DNA of 64,000 bases from DATNIC01 sp035604635 (GTDB lineage Bacteria; Vulcanimicrobiota; Vulcanimicrobiia; Vulcanimicrobiales; Vulcanimicrobiaceae), in NCBI GenBank assembly GCA_035604635.1, contig DATNIC010000005.1:8234-72233 (forward strand). The letters are read 5' to 3'. The notes beneath the pieces are model-generated. The model was not told where the DNA came from. It saw only the letters and a program-made list of their open reading frames with translations, and did not search any database. This document shows, one piece after another, positions 36,561 to 45,587 of the stretch (its first letter is position 1; each line of letters opens with the position of its first letter). The translations under genes were made by a program, and so were the position numbers.

Positions 36561-37480
36561 GGAAACTTTCCGGCTGCAAACGCGGTAAAGAACGCCGCGA
36601 TCAAGGCGAGCGCTCCGCCGAACGCGAGCGGGAATGACGCATCGATGCGCCGGCGCTCCCAAACGGTCCCCTCGGCAATTTTGGTAAAGATATCGCGTAA
36701 CGTCTGGGCATCCGAGACCCGGACGTACCGTCCGCCGCCGGACGCGGCCATCGCACGCAGCGCATCCTCGTCGATCGACGCTTCTTCTTCCGTCCCGGGG
36801 ATTATCACGCCGCTCTCGTTCGTCCCGATCCCGACCGCTTGGATCGGGATGCCGCGGCTCGCGAGCGTTTTGGCAGCATCGAGCGGGTCGCTGCCGCGAT
36901 TGTTCACTCCGTCGGTGAGCAACACGACGGCACGGTGCCCCCCGTTGGGCAGGAGCTGATTCGCCGCTAGGAGCGCATCGCCGATCGCCGTCGCGCCGTT
37001 TGCCTCCGGGATGCGCTCGATCGCTTCATTGAGCTGATCGCGATCGCTCGTCAGCGGACTCACGACGTTCGCTCCGCTCGAGAACGAAACGATCCCTATC
37101 CGCAAGCTCGCCGGCGCCGAAGCAACGAACGTCCGTACCGCCGAGCGCGCCGCTGCCTCACGAGTCGGCGTGATATCGCTCGAGGCCATCGAGCCGGACG
37201 TGTCGATGCAGATGACGACCGCGCCGTCCGGCGACGGGACGCGGGCGGCGACGCGCGTCCCCGAGACCGCGAGCGCGAGGGCCAATGCGGCGATGACCCA
37301 AAGAAGGCCGACGACGATTTCGACGCTGCGCCGCGGCCGTACGGCAGCTCGCATGAACGAGAGGTTCGAGTAGGTGAAGGCCCCCGCCGTGCTCCGCCGC
37401 GCGATCACCCGGTACAGCGCAAGAAGCCCGATCGCCGCAACAAGCGCAATACTCAACCGCAACGGTGAATCGATCGTCAC
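36557..37480 (-). CDS. Membrane-anchored von Willebrand factor A protein (BatA-like)
   Basis: A 307-residue protein with hydrophobic segments at about 8-24 and 50-70, a VWA domain (about 85-270) and a C-terminal membrane helix. The metal-ion site begins DTSGSM and continues with the TDGVNN loop. Resembles BatA/BatB. GTG 37480 overlaps the DUF58 stop. MoxR and a BatD-like protein, usual partners, are encoded 14 kb away at 51277-53084. Confidence 0.87.
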   Translation of the reverse strand: MTIDSPLRLSIALVAAIGLLALYRVIARRSTAGAFTYSNLSFMRAAVRPRRSVEIVVGLLWVIAALALALAVSGTRVAARVPSPDGAVVICIDTSGSMASSDITPTREAAARSAVRTFVASAPASLRIGIVSFSSGANVVSPLTSDRDQLNEAIERIPEANGATAIGDALLAANQLLPNGGHRAVVLLTDGVNNRGSDPLDAAKTLASRGIPIQAVGIGTNESGVIIPGTEEEASIDEDALRAMAASGGGRYVRVSDAQTLRDIFTKIAEGTVWERRRIDASFPLAFGGALALIAAFFTAFAAGKFP

Positions 37481-38253
37481 GTCAAGCCGAATGCGGAATA
37501 AAGCGAGCGCCGCCCATCTTCTTCCGTCAGAACGCCGGTCCGCCAGCCGCACTCTTCGAGCGTCGCGCTGAGATCGCGCTCCCGGCCCTGCACGGCGTCC
37601 AGGTAACGCAGGCGTTCCGGCTTCCCGATAAAGAGCCGCTCGACGCGACCACTCTCGGCATCGCGCAACCGGACGAATCCGCGCAGCGGGAGAGCTTCAA
37701 ACCACGGGTCGTGCGCGATGAGCGCCGTCACGTCGAGCCGGCGCCCGAGCGCGATCGCGAGATCGATGAATGCGGCCCGATCCTCAATCCAATAAAAATC
37801 CGAAACGACGAGCAGCGCAGCCGACCGGCGCAGGGCCCGCCGCGCGATTGCAAGGCCTCTGGGGATGTCGATCCCGTCACCGTCAATGCGGACGACGCGA
37901 TCGCCCATTTCGGCCATTTCCACCCACGCTGCCGTTGCATCGCCGGCCGCTTCAAGGAGCGTGCGTGCGCGCCCGATTCGCATCGAAGCCGAGTCGTCGA
38001 TCAGCACCGCGATCTCGAGCGGATTCTCCTCGCGCATCACGCGAATCTGCGCCTCGCCGCTGCGCGCGGTCGCGGCCCAATCGATCCGCCGCGGATCGTC
38101 GCCCGGCTGGTACGCGCGCAGCTCGACGAATTCATAGCCGTCGCCGCGGCGGCCCGCGACCGATCCGGGTCCGGTCATAGCAGGATGACGCCGCGCGCGT
38201 AACAGCGCCGCGCGCAGCATTCTCGCAGTCGGCAAGAGGCCCGGGCCTGGCAC
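37477..38253 (-). CDS. DUF58-family protein
   Basis: A 258-residue cytoplasmic protein. The family hallmark ELRAYQPGDDPRRIDWAATAR is at about residue 45, followed by a degenerate VWA-like fold (LIDDSASM). DUF58 proteins usually act with MoxR ATPases and VWA proteins in assembly or stress roles. It starts at GTG and has no room for a promoter other than the 20 bases shared with the divergent NUDIX gene. Confidence 0.87.
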   Translation of the reverse strand: MPGPGLLPTARMLRAALLRARRHPAMTGPGSVAGRRGDGYEFVELRAYQPGDDPRRIDWAATARSGEAQIRVMREENPLEIAVLIDDSASMRIGRARTLLEAAGDATAAWVEMAEMGDRVVRIDGDGIDIPRGLAIARRALRRSAALLVVSDFYWIEDRAAFIDLAIALGRRLDVTALIAHDPWFEALPLRGFVRLRDAESGRVERLFIGKPERLRYLDAVQGRERDLSATLEECGWRTGVLTEEDGRRSLYSAFGLT

Positions 38254-38273
38254 GAGGTCAAGTTTCGCTTGCG

Positions 38274-38861
38274 ATGTCCGTCCGCCCCGCAGCCGTCATC
38301 GTCCCGATCTATCGCGCGCCGCGCAATAGCATTTTGTTCGTTCGACGGGCATCGCATCTTCGGCGCCAGCCGAACCATATCGCGTTCCCGGGTGGCGTCG
38401 TGGACGAAGGGGACGGCGACGATCGACTCGCCACCGCGTTGCGCGAGCTGCGCGAAGAGCTCGGCGTCGCCGCCGATCGCGTCACGGTGATCACGCGCCT
38501 TCCGGATCGCAGTGCTCTGGGCGTCGAATTCATGCTCACGCCGTTCGTCGGCATCTTGGAGGCGGATGAGCCGCTCGCGCCCGATCCGAGCGAAGTCGGC
38601 GAGATCATCGAAGTCCCGCTCGATGCCGTCTTCGCGCCAGGAGCGATCCACAAAGGCGAGACGGACCTGGGCGACCGCATCGTAACGTCCTGGCATTTCG
38701 ACTTCGCGACGATGCACGTCTGGGGCGTAACGGGCCGCATCCTCCACACGCTCGTTGAGATGGTCCGTGAGAACGCCGACGGCCTCCGTGACGTCTTGCA
38801 AGCCGCCGGCGTCACGCTGAGTTTACCCGCTACAGGCGTTGCAAGGCGGGTAGGTCCGTGA
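38274..38861 (+). CDS. NUDIX hydrolase, CoA pyrophosphatase-like
   Basis: A 195-residue NUDIX protein. HIAFPGGVVDEGDGDDR followed by ATALRELREELGV is the variant Nudix box of the NudL/CoA diphosphatase group. LPDRSALGVEFMLTPFVG is also typical. It overlaps the convergent binding-protein gene by 39 bases. Hydrolysis of CoA or its derivatives is inferred from family. Confidence 0.85.
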   Translation: MSVRPAAVIVPIYRAPRNSILFVRRASHLRRQPNHIAFPGGVVDEGDGDDRLATALRELREELGVAADRVTVITRLPDRSALGVEFMLTPFVGILEADEPLAPDPSEVGEIIEVPLDAVFAPGAIHKGETDLGDRIVTSWHFDFATMHVWGVTGRILHTLVEMVRENADGLRDVLQAAGVTLSLPATGVARRVGP

Positions 38862-40073
38862 ATAGACCGGATGCGCCAAGAACTGCTTGGGGTCGAAGGT
38901 CCAGAACTGGGTGACGTTCGGGTAGGTCTTCGTCACCGCGTTCTGCAGCTGGTCGCCCTGCTTCACCACGTTGCGGATGTAGATGTTTTCGACCGGCGTC
39001 CCATATGAGTCGAGTTTGACCGGACCCCGCGGTGCATCGGGGATCGCGATCGACCGGACGACCTTGATGAAAGCCGCCGGATCGCCGATCTCGCCGTGCG
39101 TCTTCTGCAAGGCTTTGTCCAAGAACTGAGCGCCGGTGTACGTCGCTTCGCCGTAATAGGACGGCTCGTGGCCGTACGCTTTCGAATAGGCCGCGACGAA
39201 TGCACGGTTTGCCGGCGTCGTCAACGCGGCGCTGTATTGCAGCGCCGTGACGATCCCGGTTGCGCCGGGACCCGTCTCCTGCAGCGTGCTCTCGTCGGTC
39301 GTGTTGCCTTGGCAAATCAGCGGCGGCTTGAGCCCGAACTGCCGATACTGCCGAATGAAATTGATCGCCGCCGCACCCGAGAAGCTGCACATCACGGCGT
39401 CGACGTCGGTCGGAATCGCGGAAAGGAAAGAGGAATAGTCCGGGGTCACGAGCGGCGTCCAAATCTGCTTGGTGATCTTTCCACCGTCGGCTTGGAACGA
39501 CGCCACGAAGCCGGCAATGCTCTCCCAACCGAAGTTGAAGTCGTAGGCGATCGTCGCGACCTTGCGGTAGTTGAGCGTCTTGTATGCGTAGTCGCCGAGG
39601 ACTTGCGTCGGTTGGCTGCTCGTCCAGCCGGTTCGCGCGACGTAGGCGCTTGGCGTCCGTTGACTGAGATCGTCAGCCGAGACGATCGGGAAGATCGTCG
39701 CAACCTTGTGCTGGTCGAGATACGGCACGATAGCGACGCCAACCGCGGCCGAGAGGGGGCCGTAGAGCAGATCGATGTGATCTTGCTCGACCAGCTCGCG
39801 CGTTTTCGTGACGCCGACCGCCGGATTCCCCTGGTCGTCAGCGAGGACGACTTCGATCTTCCGGCCGGCCAAGGTGTTGTTGTGCTGACTCAAATACAGC
39901 TCTAAGCCCTCTTGCATGTATTTGCCCGGCGCAGCGAAGACGCCCGACACCGGGATCAGCAGCCCGATCCGTAGCGGCTTCTGCTGTGCGACTGCGGCGT
40001 TCGGCGCCGAGGCCCAGACGAGCAGTCCGAGCGCCGCAGAGAGGATGACGATCCGGCGGAACGTTCCGATCAT
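38823..40073 (-). CDS. Branched-chain-amino-acid-type substrate-binding protein 1
   Basis: A 416-residue periplasmic binding protein (Peripla_BP_6). A signal peptide (1-30, ending AAVAQQ) precedes IGLLIPVSGVFAAPGKYM. ATG 40073 has GGAGGGAG five bases upstream. It shares the PVENIYIRNVV and KTYPNVTQFWTF segments with the neighbouring binding protein, so the two arose by tandem duplication. It ends in a short Cys-containing tail (PPCNACSG). Ligands of this family include amino acids, amides and aromatic acids. Confidence 0.87.
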   Translation of the reverse strand: MIGTFRRIVILSAALGLLVWASAPNAAVAQQKPLRIGLLIPVSGVFAAPGKYMQEGLELYLSQHNNTLAGRKIEVVLADDQGNPAVGVTKTRELVEQDHIDLLYGPLSAAVGVAIVPYLDQHKVATIFPIVSADDLSQRTPSAYVARTGWTSSQPTQVLGDYAYKTLNYRKVATIAYDFNFGWESIAGFVASFQADGGKITKQIWTPLVTPDYSSFLSAIPTDVDAVMCSFSGAAAINFIRQYRQFGLKPPLICQGNTTDESTLQETGPGATGIVTALQYSAALTTPANRAFVAAYSKAYGHEPSYYGEATYTGAQFLDKALQKTHGEIGDPAAFIKVVRSIAIPDAPRGPVKLDSYGTPVENIYIRNVVKQGDQLQNAVTKTYPNVTQFWTFDPKQFLAHPVYSRTYPPCNACSG

Positions 40074-40092
40074 GAGCACTCCCTCCAAGAGA

Positions 40093-41355
40093 CTATTTCG
40101 TGTAACCTTGATAGGCCGGCGTGTAGGACGGCTGCTTCAGATAATCCGACGGACGATAGGTCCAAAACTGGGAGACGTTGGGATAGGTCTTGACGACGAC
40201 GTTCCACGTTTTGGCATATTGCGCAAACTCGCCGGTCGTCGCGACGACCTTGCGTATGTAGACGTTCTCGACCGGAGCGTTGTACGCGTCGAGCTTCATC
40301 GGCCCGAGCGGCGAATTGATCAAACGGACGGACCGAATCGCGGCCAAGAACGTGATGTATCCGGTCGTATCGCCGTTCACGTTTTTGAGGGACGTGCTCA
40401 GCCACCCGCCGGCCGTGTTGAACGCCGTCGCCATGTACGACGGCAGGACGCCCTGCGCTTTCCCGTACGCCAAGACGAAGGCGCGGGTAGCCGGATCGTC
40501 TCGCCCCTCTGCATAGTGCGCGAAGCTGATGATCCCCTCGACCGCGTCAGGCGCCACCGATCGAATGTTGGATTGGTCGGTTGTCGTCTCGTTGGCGATG
40601 AGCGGAATCTTGCCTTTGAGTCCAAACGACTTCCACTGTTCGAGGAAGTGCACTGCGTCCGCGCCGACGGTGCAGGCGAAAACGGCGTCCGGATTTGCCG
40701 CTTGCAGCTGTGAGATATACGGGCTGTAGTCCGTCGTGCCGAGCGGCGGCCAAAGTTGATTCGAGATCTTGCCGCCCTTCTCGGTGAAGGTCTGACAGAA
40801 TCCGCCGGCATTTTCGTAGCCGAACGCGTAATTGTTCGCGATCGTCGCGACCTTGCGATAACCTTGTTCGTACGCCCAGACGCCGGCGGGATGCGTCGGC
40901 AGACTCGACGTCCAGCCCGCGACCTTGATGACGAACGGGCTGACCTGCCGCTGCGAAAGATCGTCGGCGGAGACGGTCGGGAGGATGAGCGGAATCTTGT
41001 GCGATTCCGTATAGGGAGCGATCGCCAGACCCTCGTTCGCAAGATACGGGCCGACGACGACTTGTGCGCCGTCCTGCTCGATGGCGCGTCGCGCCTGATC
41101 CAGCGCGCGGGTCGGGTTGGAATTGGTATCGTACGTCGTCGTTACGATTCTGCGGCCCGCCACAACGTCGCCGTGGGTCTTCCAGTACAGCTCCCATCCG
41201 TTCACCATGTCATGTCCCGCCGCGGCCGAGGGACCTGAGAGCGGCGCAAGGAGCGCGAACTTCAGCGGCGTCGGTTCTGCCGCAACCGAGATGCGCGGGG
41301 CGGCGGCGCTCGCAAGCGCACCCGCGCCGGCCTTAAGAAAGCCCTGTCGCTTCAC
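40093..41355 (-). CDS. Branched-chain-amino-acid-type substrate-binding protein 2
   Basis: A 420-residue paralogue of the next gene, immediately downstream of livF. The leader KRQGFLKAGAGALASAAA looks like a Tat signal in which the second Arg is Gln. The mature protein begins near KFALLAPLSGPSAAAG. GTG 41355 has GGGAGG upstream. A second binding protein serving one importer suggests two ligand sets. Confidence 0.88.
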   Translation of the reverse strand: MKRQGFLKAGAGALASAAAPRISVAAEPTPLKFALLAPLSGPSAAAGHDMVNGWELYWKTHGDVVAGRRIVTTTYDTNSNPTRALDQARRAIEQDGAQVVVGPYLANEGLAIAPYTESHKIPLILPTVSADDLSQRQVSPFVIKVAGWTSSLPTHPAGVWAYEQGYRKVATIANNYAFGYENAGGFCQTFTEKGGKISNQLWPPLGTTDYSPYISQLQAANPDAVFACTVGADAVHFLEQWKSFGLKGKIPLIANETTTDQSNIRSVAPDAVEGIISFAHYAEGRDDPATRAFVLAYGKAQGVLPSYMATAFNTAGGWLSTSLKNVNGDTTGYITFLAAIRSVRLINSPLGPMKLDAYNAPVENVYIRKVVATTGEFAQYAKTWNVVVKTYPNVSQFWTYRPSDYLKQPSYTPAYQGYTK

Positions 41356-41373
41356 TATAACCTCCCGTCGTTA

Positions 41374-42105
41374 TTAAACCCCTAGGTACTTGATGCGGAT
41401 CTCCTCGTTGTGTCGTACTTCTTCCGGATCACCTGCAAAGACGATCCGGCCCTTGCTGATAATATATGCCGTATCGGCAACGGAAAGAGCCAGTGGAAGG
41501 TTCTGCTCGACCAGCACGACGGCAAGACCGATCTCCTTGAGCTGGCGCAGCGTCTTCTCGACCTCGCGAACGATCAACGGAGCGAGCCCTTCCGACGGTT
41601 CGTCCATCAGCAGCATCGTGGGATTCGACATGAGCGCGCGACCGATGGAAAGCATCGATTGTTCGCCCCCTGAGAGCTGCGCGCCGAAGTGCCCGGTCCT
41701 CTCGCGCAGGCGCGGAAAGAGCTCGTACACCGTATCGAGCGTCCAGCGCGGCGTCCCGTTTTCTCCCGGCCGTGCGCCGATCATGAGATTCTCGACGACC
41801 GAGAGCGAGCCGAAAATCCGGCGCCCCTGCGGGACGAGGCTGATCCCCTTGCGGGCGATCGCATGCGAGGGGAGCTGCTGGATCTCTTGGCCGGCAAAGC
41901 GCACGCGGCCCCGGCGCGGCGGCGTGAATCCGACGATCGAGCGCATCAACGTCGTCTTACCGACGCCGTTCCGGCCCAGGATCACCGTTACGGCGCCGGC
42001 CGGGGCCGTCAACGAGACGCCCTGCAGGATGTAGTTGTAATCATAATACGTATGGACGTCGTCGACCTCGAGCAGGGGGGTCGCGCCTCCATGCGCGTCG
42101 CTCAT
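41374..42105 (-). CDS. livF: LivF-type ABC transporter ATPase
   Basis: A 243-residue ATPase. Walker A is GRNGVGKTT, the signature LSGGEQSM, Walker B MLLMDEPSEGLAP, and the terminal segment LVEQNLPLAL is typical of LivF. The start overlaps livG by four bases. With LivG it powers the LivH/LivM channel. Confidence 0.94.
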   Translation of the reverse strand: MSDAHGGATPLLEVDDVHTYYDYNYILQGVSLTAPAGAVTVILGRNGVGKTTLMRSIVGFTPPRRGRVRFAGQEIQQLPSHAIARKGISLVPQGRRIFGSLSVVENLMIGARPGENGTPRWTLDTVYELFPRLRERTGHFGAQLSGGEQSMLSIGRALMSNPTMLLMDEPSEGLAPLIVREVEKTLRQLKEIGLAVVLVEQNLPLALSVADTAYIISKGRIVFAGDPEEVRHNEEIRIKYLGV

Positions 42106-42851
42106 ACTTTCCCTCCGAGGTAGATCTCCTGGACGTTGTCATCGGCCCGGATTTCCTCGAGCGGCCCGTCCGCGACGACCCGACCGTGATGTAAAACCAC
42201 CAGGCGCTCGACCACGTCAAAGACCACTCCCATGTCGTGCTCGATCAGGATGATCGTCGTCTCGCCTTGCTCGCGTTTGAGCATCTCGGTCACCAGCGAC
42301 GTATCGCCCGGCGCGAGTCCAGCCGTCGGCTCGTCGAGGAGCAAGATGCGCGGCCGCTGCGCGATCGCGAGTAGAAGCTCGAGCTGCCGGCGCTCCCCAT
42401 AGCCCAACGACGAGACCGGCGCCTCCGCGCGATGGTCCAGCTCGACACGGGCCAGCAAGGCGCGCGCCTCTTCTTCCCGATGCCGCAAGCGGCGCCGCGG
42501 GACGATGCATTGAAAGTGCTCGCGCGCATGATGCGCATACAGCGCCAAGAGCATGTTCTCGAGTACGTTCAAACGTGGGAAGAGCGTCGTCGTCTGGAAT
42601 GTCCGCGAGAGTCCCAGCTGAGCGCGCGTGTGAATTCCCAGCGCGGTGACGTCGCGGCCGAAGAGCGCGACGTTCCCCGACGTCGGGGCGAGTTCGCCCG
42701 CAATGATGTTGAAGAGAGTCGACTTTCCGGCACCGTTGGGACCGATGATGCCGCACCGCTCGCCCGGCTTCACCTCGATCGAAACGTTGCGCAGGACTTC
42801 AAGGGAGCCGAAGCGCTTCGAGATTCCCTCGAGGGTCATCGCGCCGCTCAT
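42102..42851 (-). CDS. livG: LivG-type ABC transporter ATPase
   Basis: A 249-residue ATPase with Walker A GPNGAGKST, ARTFQ-like GLSRTFQTTTLFP, a modified signature LGYGERRQLE and Walker B ILLLDEPTAGLAP. ATG 42851 overlaps the livM stop (ATGA); MTLEG at 42839 is a possible later start. The long open frame continuing to 43832 in the same frame overlaps livM and is a shadow. Confidence 0.93.
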   Translation of the reverse strand: MSGAMTLEGISKRFGSLEVLRNVSIEVKPGERCGIIGPNGAGKSTLFNIIAGELAPTSGNVALFGRDVTALGIHTRAQLGLSRTFQTTTLFPRLNVLENMLLALYAHHAREHFQCIVPRRRLRHREEEARALLARVELDHRAEAPVSSLGYGERRQLELLLAIAQRPRILLLDEPTAGLAPGDTSLVTEMLKREQGETTIILIEHDMGVVFDVVERLVVLHHGRVVADGPLEEIRADDNVQEIYLGGKV

Positions 42852-43849
42852 CCGTCTGCTCCCTCGCCGATGAGCGATTCGACCGGGACCGCAGCGGCGC
42901 GACGGCCCCGAGCGCGTGCCGCCAGCCGCCTTCCCAAGCCGACGAGTCCATCGGGCGCATACATGACGATCAGGACGTAGACGGCGCCGAGGATCAGCAC
43001 CCAACGATGCGTCACCGCGGAGAGACCGTTGCTCAAAAACACGACGATCCCGGCGCCGAGCAGCTGGCCGTACAGCGTGCCGATCCCGCCGAGGATCACG
43101 ATGATCAGAAATTGCGTCGACGTGTCGAGCGCCAAGTTCACCGGTCCGACGAACTGGTTGTACCACGCGAACAAGACGCCCGCGAATCCCGCGAACGCGG
43201 CCGAGATGATGAACGCAATATAACGAAACAGCCACACGTTGTAGCCTAGGGCGCGCATCCGGCGCGGCGAATCGCGGACGCCGCGCAAGACCAAGCCGAA
43301 GGGTGAGCGGACCAGCATGACGAGTAAAGCGAGCGCGATCGAGTATGCGCCCAAAGCGACGTAGTAGAACGAGGTGTTGTCGGAGAGATCCCACGTTGCC
43401 AGCGGCGGGCGCAGGATCCCGGTGATCCCGTTGTCGCCCCCGCTCATCGAGACCCATTGGTAGGCTAACCCCCAAACGATCTCGTTCAGCGCGATCGTGA
43501 TGATGATGAACCCCACGCCTTCGCTGCGCAATGCGACGATCCCGAAGACCGCGCCGGTGATCATCGCAAGAAGGACGCCGAGCCCGATTTGGGCACCGAA
43601 GCCGGCGATGTGGTAGCGGGTGAGAGCGATCGCGGCCGCGTACGCGCCCATCCCGAAGAACGCCGCTTGACTGAAGTTGACTAGGCCGGTAAAACCGACC
43701 AGCAGATCCAGGCTCATCGCCACGATCGCATAGATCCACATCTGACTTGCCAGCGAGATGTAGAACGACGGGACGCCCAAGTGCGGGAGCGCGATCGCGA
43801 GCGCCAGGCCGGCAACCGCGACCAATCCCCAAAGCCCGGCGCGCTTCAC
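42848..43849 (-). CDS. livM: LivM-type ABC transporter permease
   Basis: A 333-residue permease with about eight to nine hydrophobic segments. The family core ALRSEGVGFIIITIALNE and the cytoplasmic loop SPFGLVLRGVRDSPRRMRALGYN are clear. It ends in a basic, Ala-rich tail. Start and stop overlap livH and livG. Confidence 0.93.
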   Translation of the reverse strand: MKRAGLWGLVAVAGLALAIALPHLGVPSFYISLASQMWIYAIVAMSLDLLVGFTGLVNFSQAAFFGMGAYAAAIALTRYHIAGFGAQIGLGVLLAMITGAVFGIVALRSEGVGFIIITIALNEIVWGLAYQWVSMSGGDNGITGILRPPLATWDLSDNTSFYYVALGAYSIALALLVMLVRSPFGLVLRGVRDSPRRMRALGYNVWLFRYIAFIISAAFAGFAGVLFAWYNQFVGPVNLALDTSTQFLIIVILGGIGTLYGQLLGAGIVVFLSNGLSAVTHRWVLILGAVYVLIVMYAPDGLVGLGRRLAARARGRRAAAVPVESLIGEGADG

Positions 43850-44709
43850 GGCTTACGGCCGAACAGGCCGCTCGGCCGCAACGCCATGATCAGCGCGACC
43901 GGAACGAAGATCGTAAAGTACGCGAGCTCCGGGAAGAGCGCCTTTCCGAACGCGTTGATCAAACCGATGATGATGGCGCCGACGAACGCACCGACCAGGC
44001 TTCCCATCCCACCGACGATGATGACCGCGAAGGCGAGAGGCGTGAGTTCGCCGTCGAGCCCCGGGTATGCGCTCGTGATCGGTCCTCCCAAGAGCCCGCC
44101 GATCCCGGCCAAGAACGCACCGAGTGCGAACACGATGTAGAACGCGCGGTTGACGTCGACGCCCATCCCCCGCGCCATCTCTTCGTCATCGACGGCGGCC
44201 CGAATGATCGCCCCGAACATCGTGCGCCGCTGAAAGAAAAACAGCGCGACCGCGACCATAAAGCTGATCGCGATGACCGCGAGCCAATACTGCGGGAAGA
44301 CGAGCGAGCCGATGTGGATCGAGCCGGCCAGCGCCGCAGGCGGCTGGACCGAGTGCGGATCGCCGCCCCAGAGCGCGAGAATCCCGTCGTCGAGCATCAG
44401 CGCAAACCCCAGCGTCAGGAGCAGCGACGTCAGATCGTCGGCATGGTAGCGGTGAAGAAAGATCGCATAGATCGCAAACCCGACCGCCATCGTCGCGAGC
44501 CCGGCAGCGAATCCCGAAAACCAAAAATTCGTCCCGTGGGCCAACAGCGTCAACCCGATGTACGCACCCAACAAGTAGAACGCGGTTTGAGCGAGATTGA
44601 CCAGCCGCATCATCCCGAAGACCAGCGTCAGCCCCGCGGCGATAAGAAACAATAAACTTCCGTATGCGAGGCCGCCGAGGACGTTCTGCGCGTAAAATGT
44701 CACGTTCAT
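43846..44709 (-). CDS. livH: LivH-type ABC transporter permease
   Basis: A 287-residue permease. GLTLVFGMMRLVNLAQTAFY near residue 30 and FGAIIRAAVDDEEMARGMGVD near 165 are the LivH hallmarks. ATG 44709 overlaps the dehydrogenase stop. Forms the membrane channel with LivM. Confidence 0.93.
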   Translation of the reverse strand: MNVTFYAQNVLGGLAYGSLLFLIAAGLTLVFGMMRLVNLAQTAFYLLGAYIGLTLLAHGTNFWFSGFAAGLATMAVGFAIYAIFLHRYHADDLTSLLLTLGFALMLDDGILALWGGDPHSVQPPAALAGSIHIGSLVFPQYWLAVIAISFMVAVALFFFQRRTMFGAIIRAAVDDEEMARGMGVDVNRAFYIVFALGAFLAGIGGLLGGPITSAYPGLDGELTPLAFAVIIVGGMGSLVGAFVGAIIIGLINAFGKALFPELAYFTIFVPVALIMALRPSGLFGRKP

Positions 44710-45587
44710 CGCAGCCCGGCCATCCGCTTGAGGATCGCGGCAATTGCCGCCGTGTCTTGTTTGGCCCTTCCGTCGGCAAGCGCAGCGGTGTAGAACAGCG
44801 CGCTCGTCGAAAAGAGCGGCGTCGGAACATCGAGGGAGCGCGCGAACTCGGCGATGATCTCGATGTCCTTCTGGTAGAGGTCGAGCTTCATCGTCGCATC
44901 GTCGTACTCGTCGCGCAGCATCATCGGTCCGCGTATCGTGAACATCCGGGACGTCCCCGCCGAATCGGCGATCACCTCGAAAAGCAGCTGCGGCTCGATC
45001 CCGGCCTTCTGCCCCAGCACGATCGCTTCGGCCGTCGAAAGGTTGTGGATCGTGACGAGCAGGTTTGCAATGTACTTGAGCTTCGATCCCATGCCGAATG
45101 CGCCGACAAAACGTACGCTACGCGCTATCGCCTCGAGGACGTGAAGGCTCGCGTCGAACGCGTCGCGATCGCCGCTCGCGTAAACGGCGAGATCTTTGTT
45201 GCGCGCCTGCGATCCGGTCCCGCTAACCGGGCAGTCGAGCATCGTGACCTCGCGCTCGAGCAATCCAACCCGCGCCCGCTCTTTCGCGTCGAGCGGAAAC
45301 GTGCTCATCTCTAGGACGGTGAGCCCCGGGTGCGCGCCGGCCGCGATCCCCCGGGGACCAAAGAACGCGTCGTCGAGGGCAGCGACGCTCGGCAAGGCAC
45401 TCAGGACGACATCGGCCCCAGCCGCCACGTCGGCCGGCGACGCGACAGCTTGCCCGCCGAGTCGCTTGAAGCGCTGGACGGCGTCGGGGGCGATGTCAGC
45501 GCCGATCGTCGGAAAGCGCGCCGCAATCGTGTGCTCCGCGTAGGCGGAACCCATGATCCCCAAGCCGACGATCCCGACGCGCGTCAA
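44706..45587 (-). CDS. 3-hydroxyisobutyrate dehydrogenase-family oxidoreductase
   Basis: A 293-residue beta-hydroxyacid dehydrogenase. Rossmann motif VGIVGLGIMGSAY at the N-terminus, DCPVSGTGSQARNKDL in the substrate region, and the catalytic Lys in GMGSKLKYIANL. The TTG at 45587 overlaps the LLM stop (TTGA). The natural substrate might be 3-hydroxyisobutyrate, tartronate semialdehyde or a catabolic intermediate delivered by the importer. Confidence 0.86.
   Translation of the reverse strand: MTRVGIVGLGIMGSAYAEHTIAARFPTIGADIAPDAVQRFKRLGGQAVASPADVAAGADVVLSALPSVAALDDAFFGPRGIAAGAHPGLTVLEMSTFPLDAKERARVGLLEREVTMLDCPVSGTGSQARNKDLAVYASGDRDAFDASLHVLEAIARSVRFVGAFGMGSKLKYIANLLVTIHNLSTAEAIVLGQKAGIEPQLLFEVIADSAGTSRMFTIRGPMMLRDEYDDATMKLDLYQKDIEIIAEFARSLDVPTPLFSTSALFYTAALADGRAKQDTAAIAAILKRMAGLR

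Noticed and set aside
42852..43832. Apparent N-terminal extension of LivG
   Set aside because: It lies wholly on livM in another frame; LivG homology starts at 42851 or 42839.
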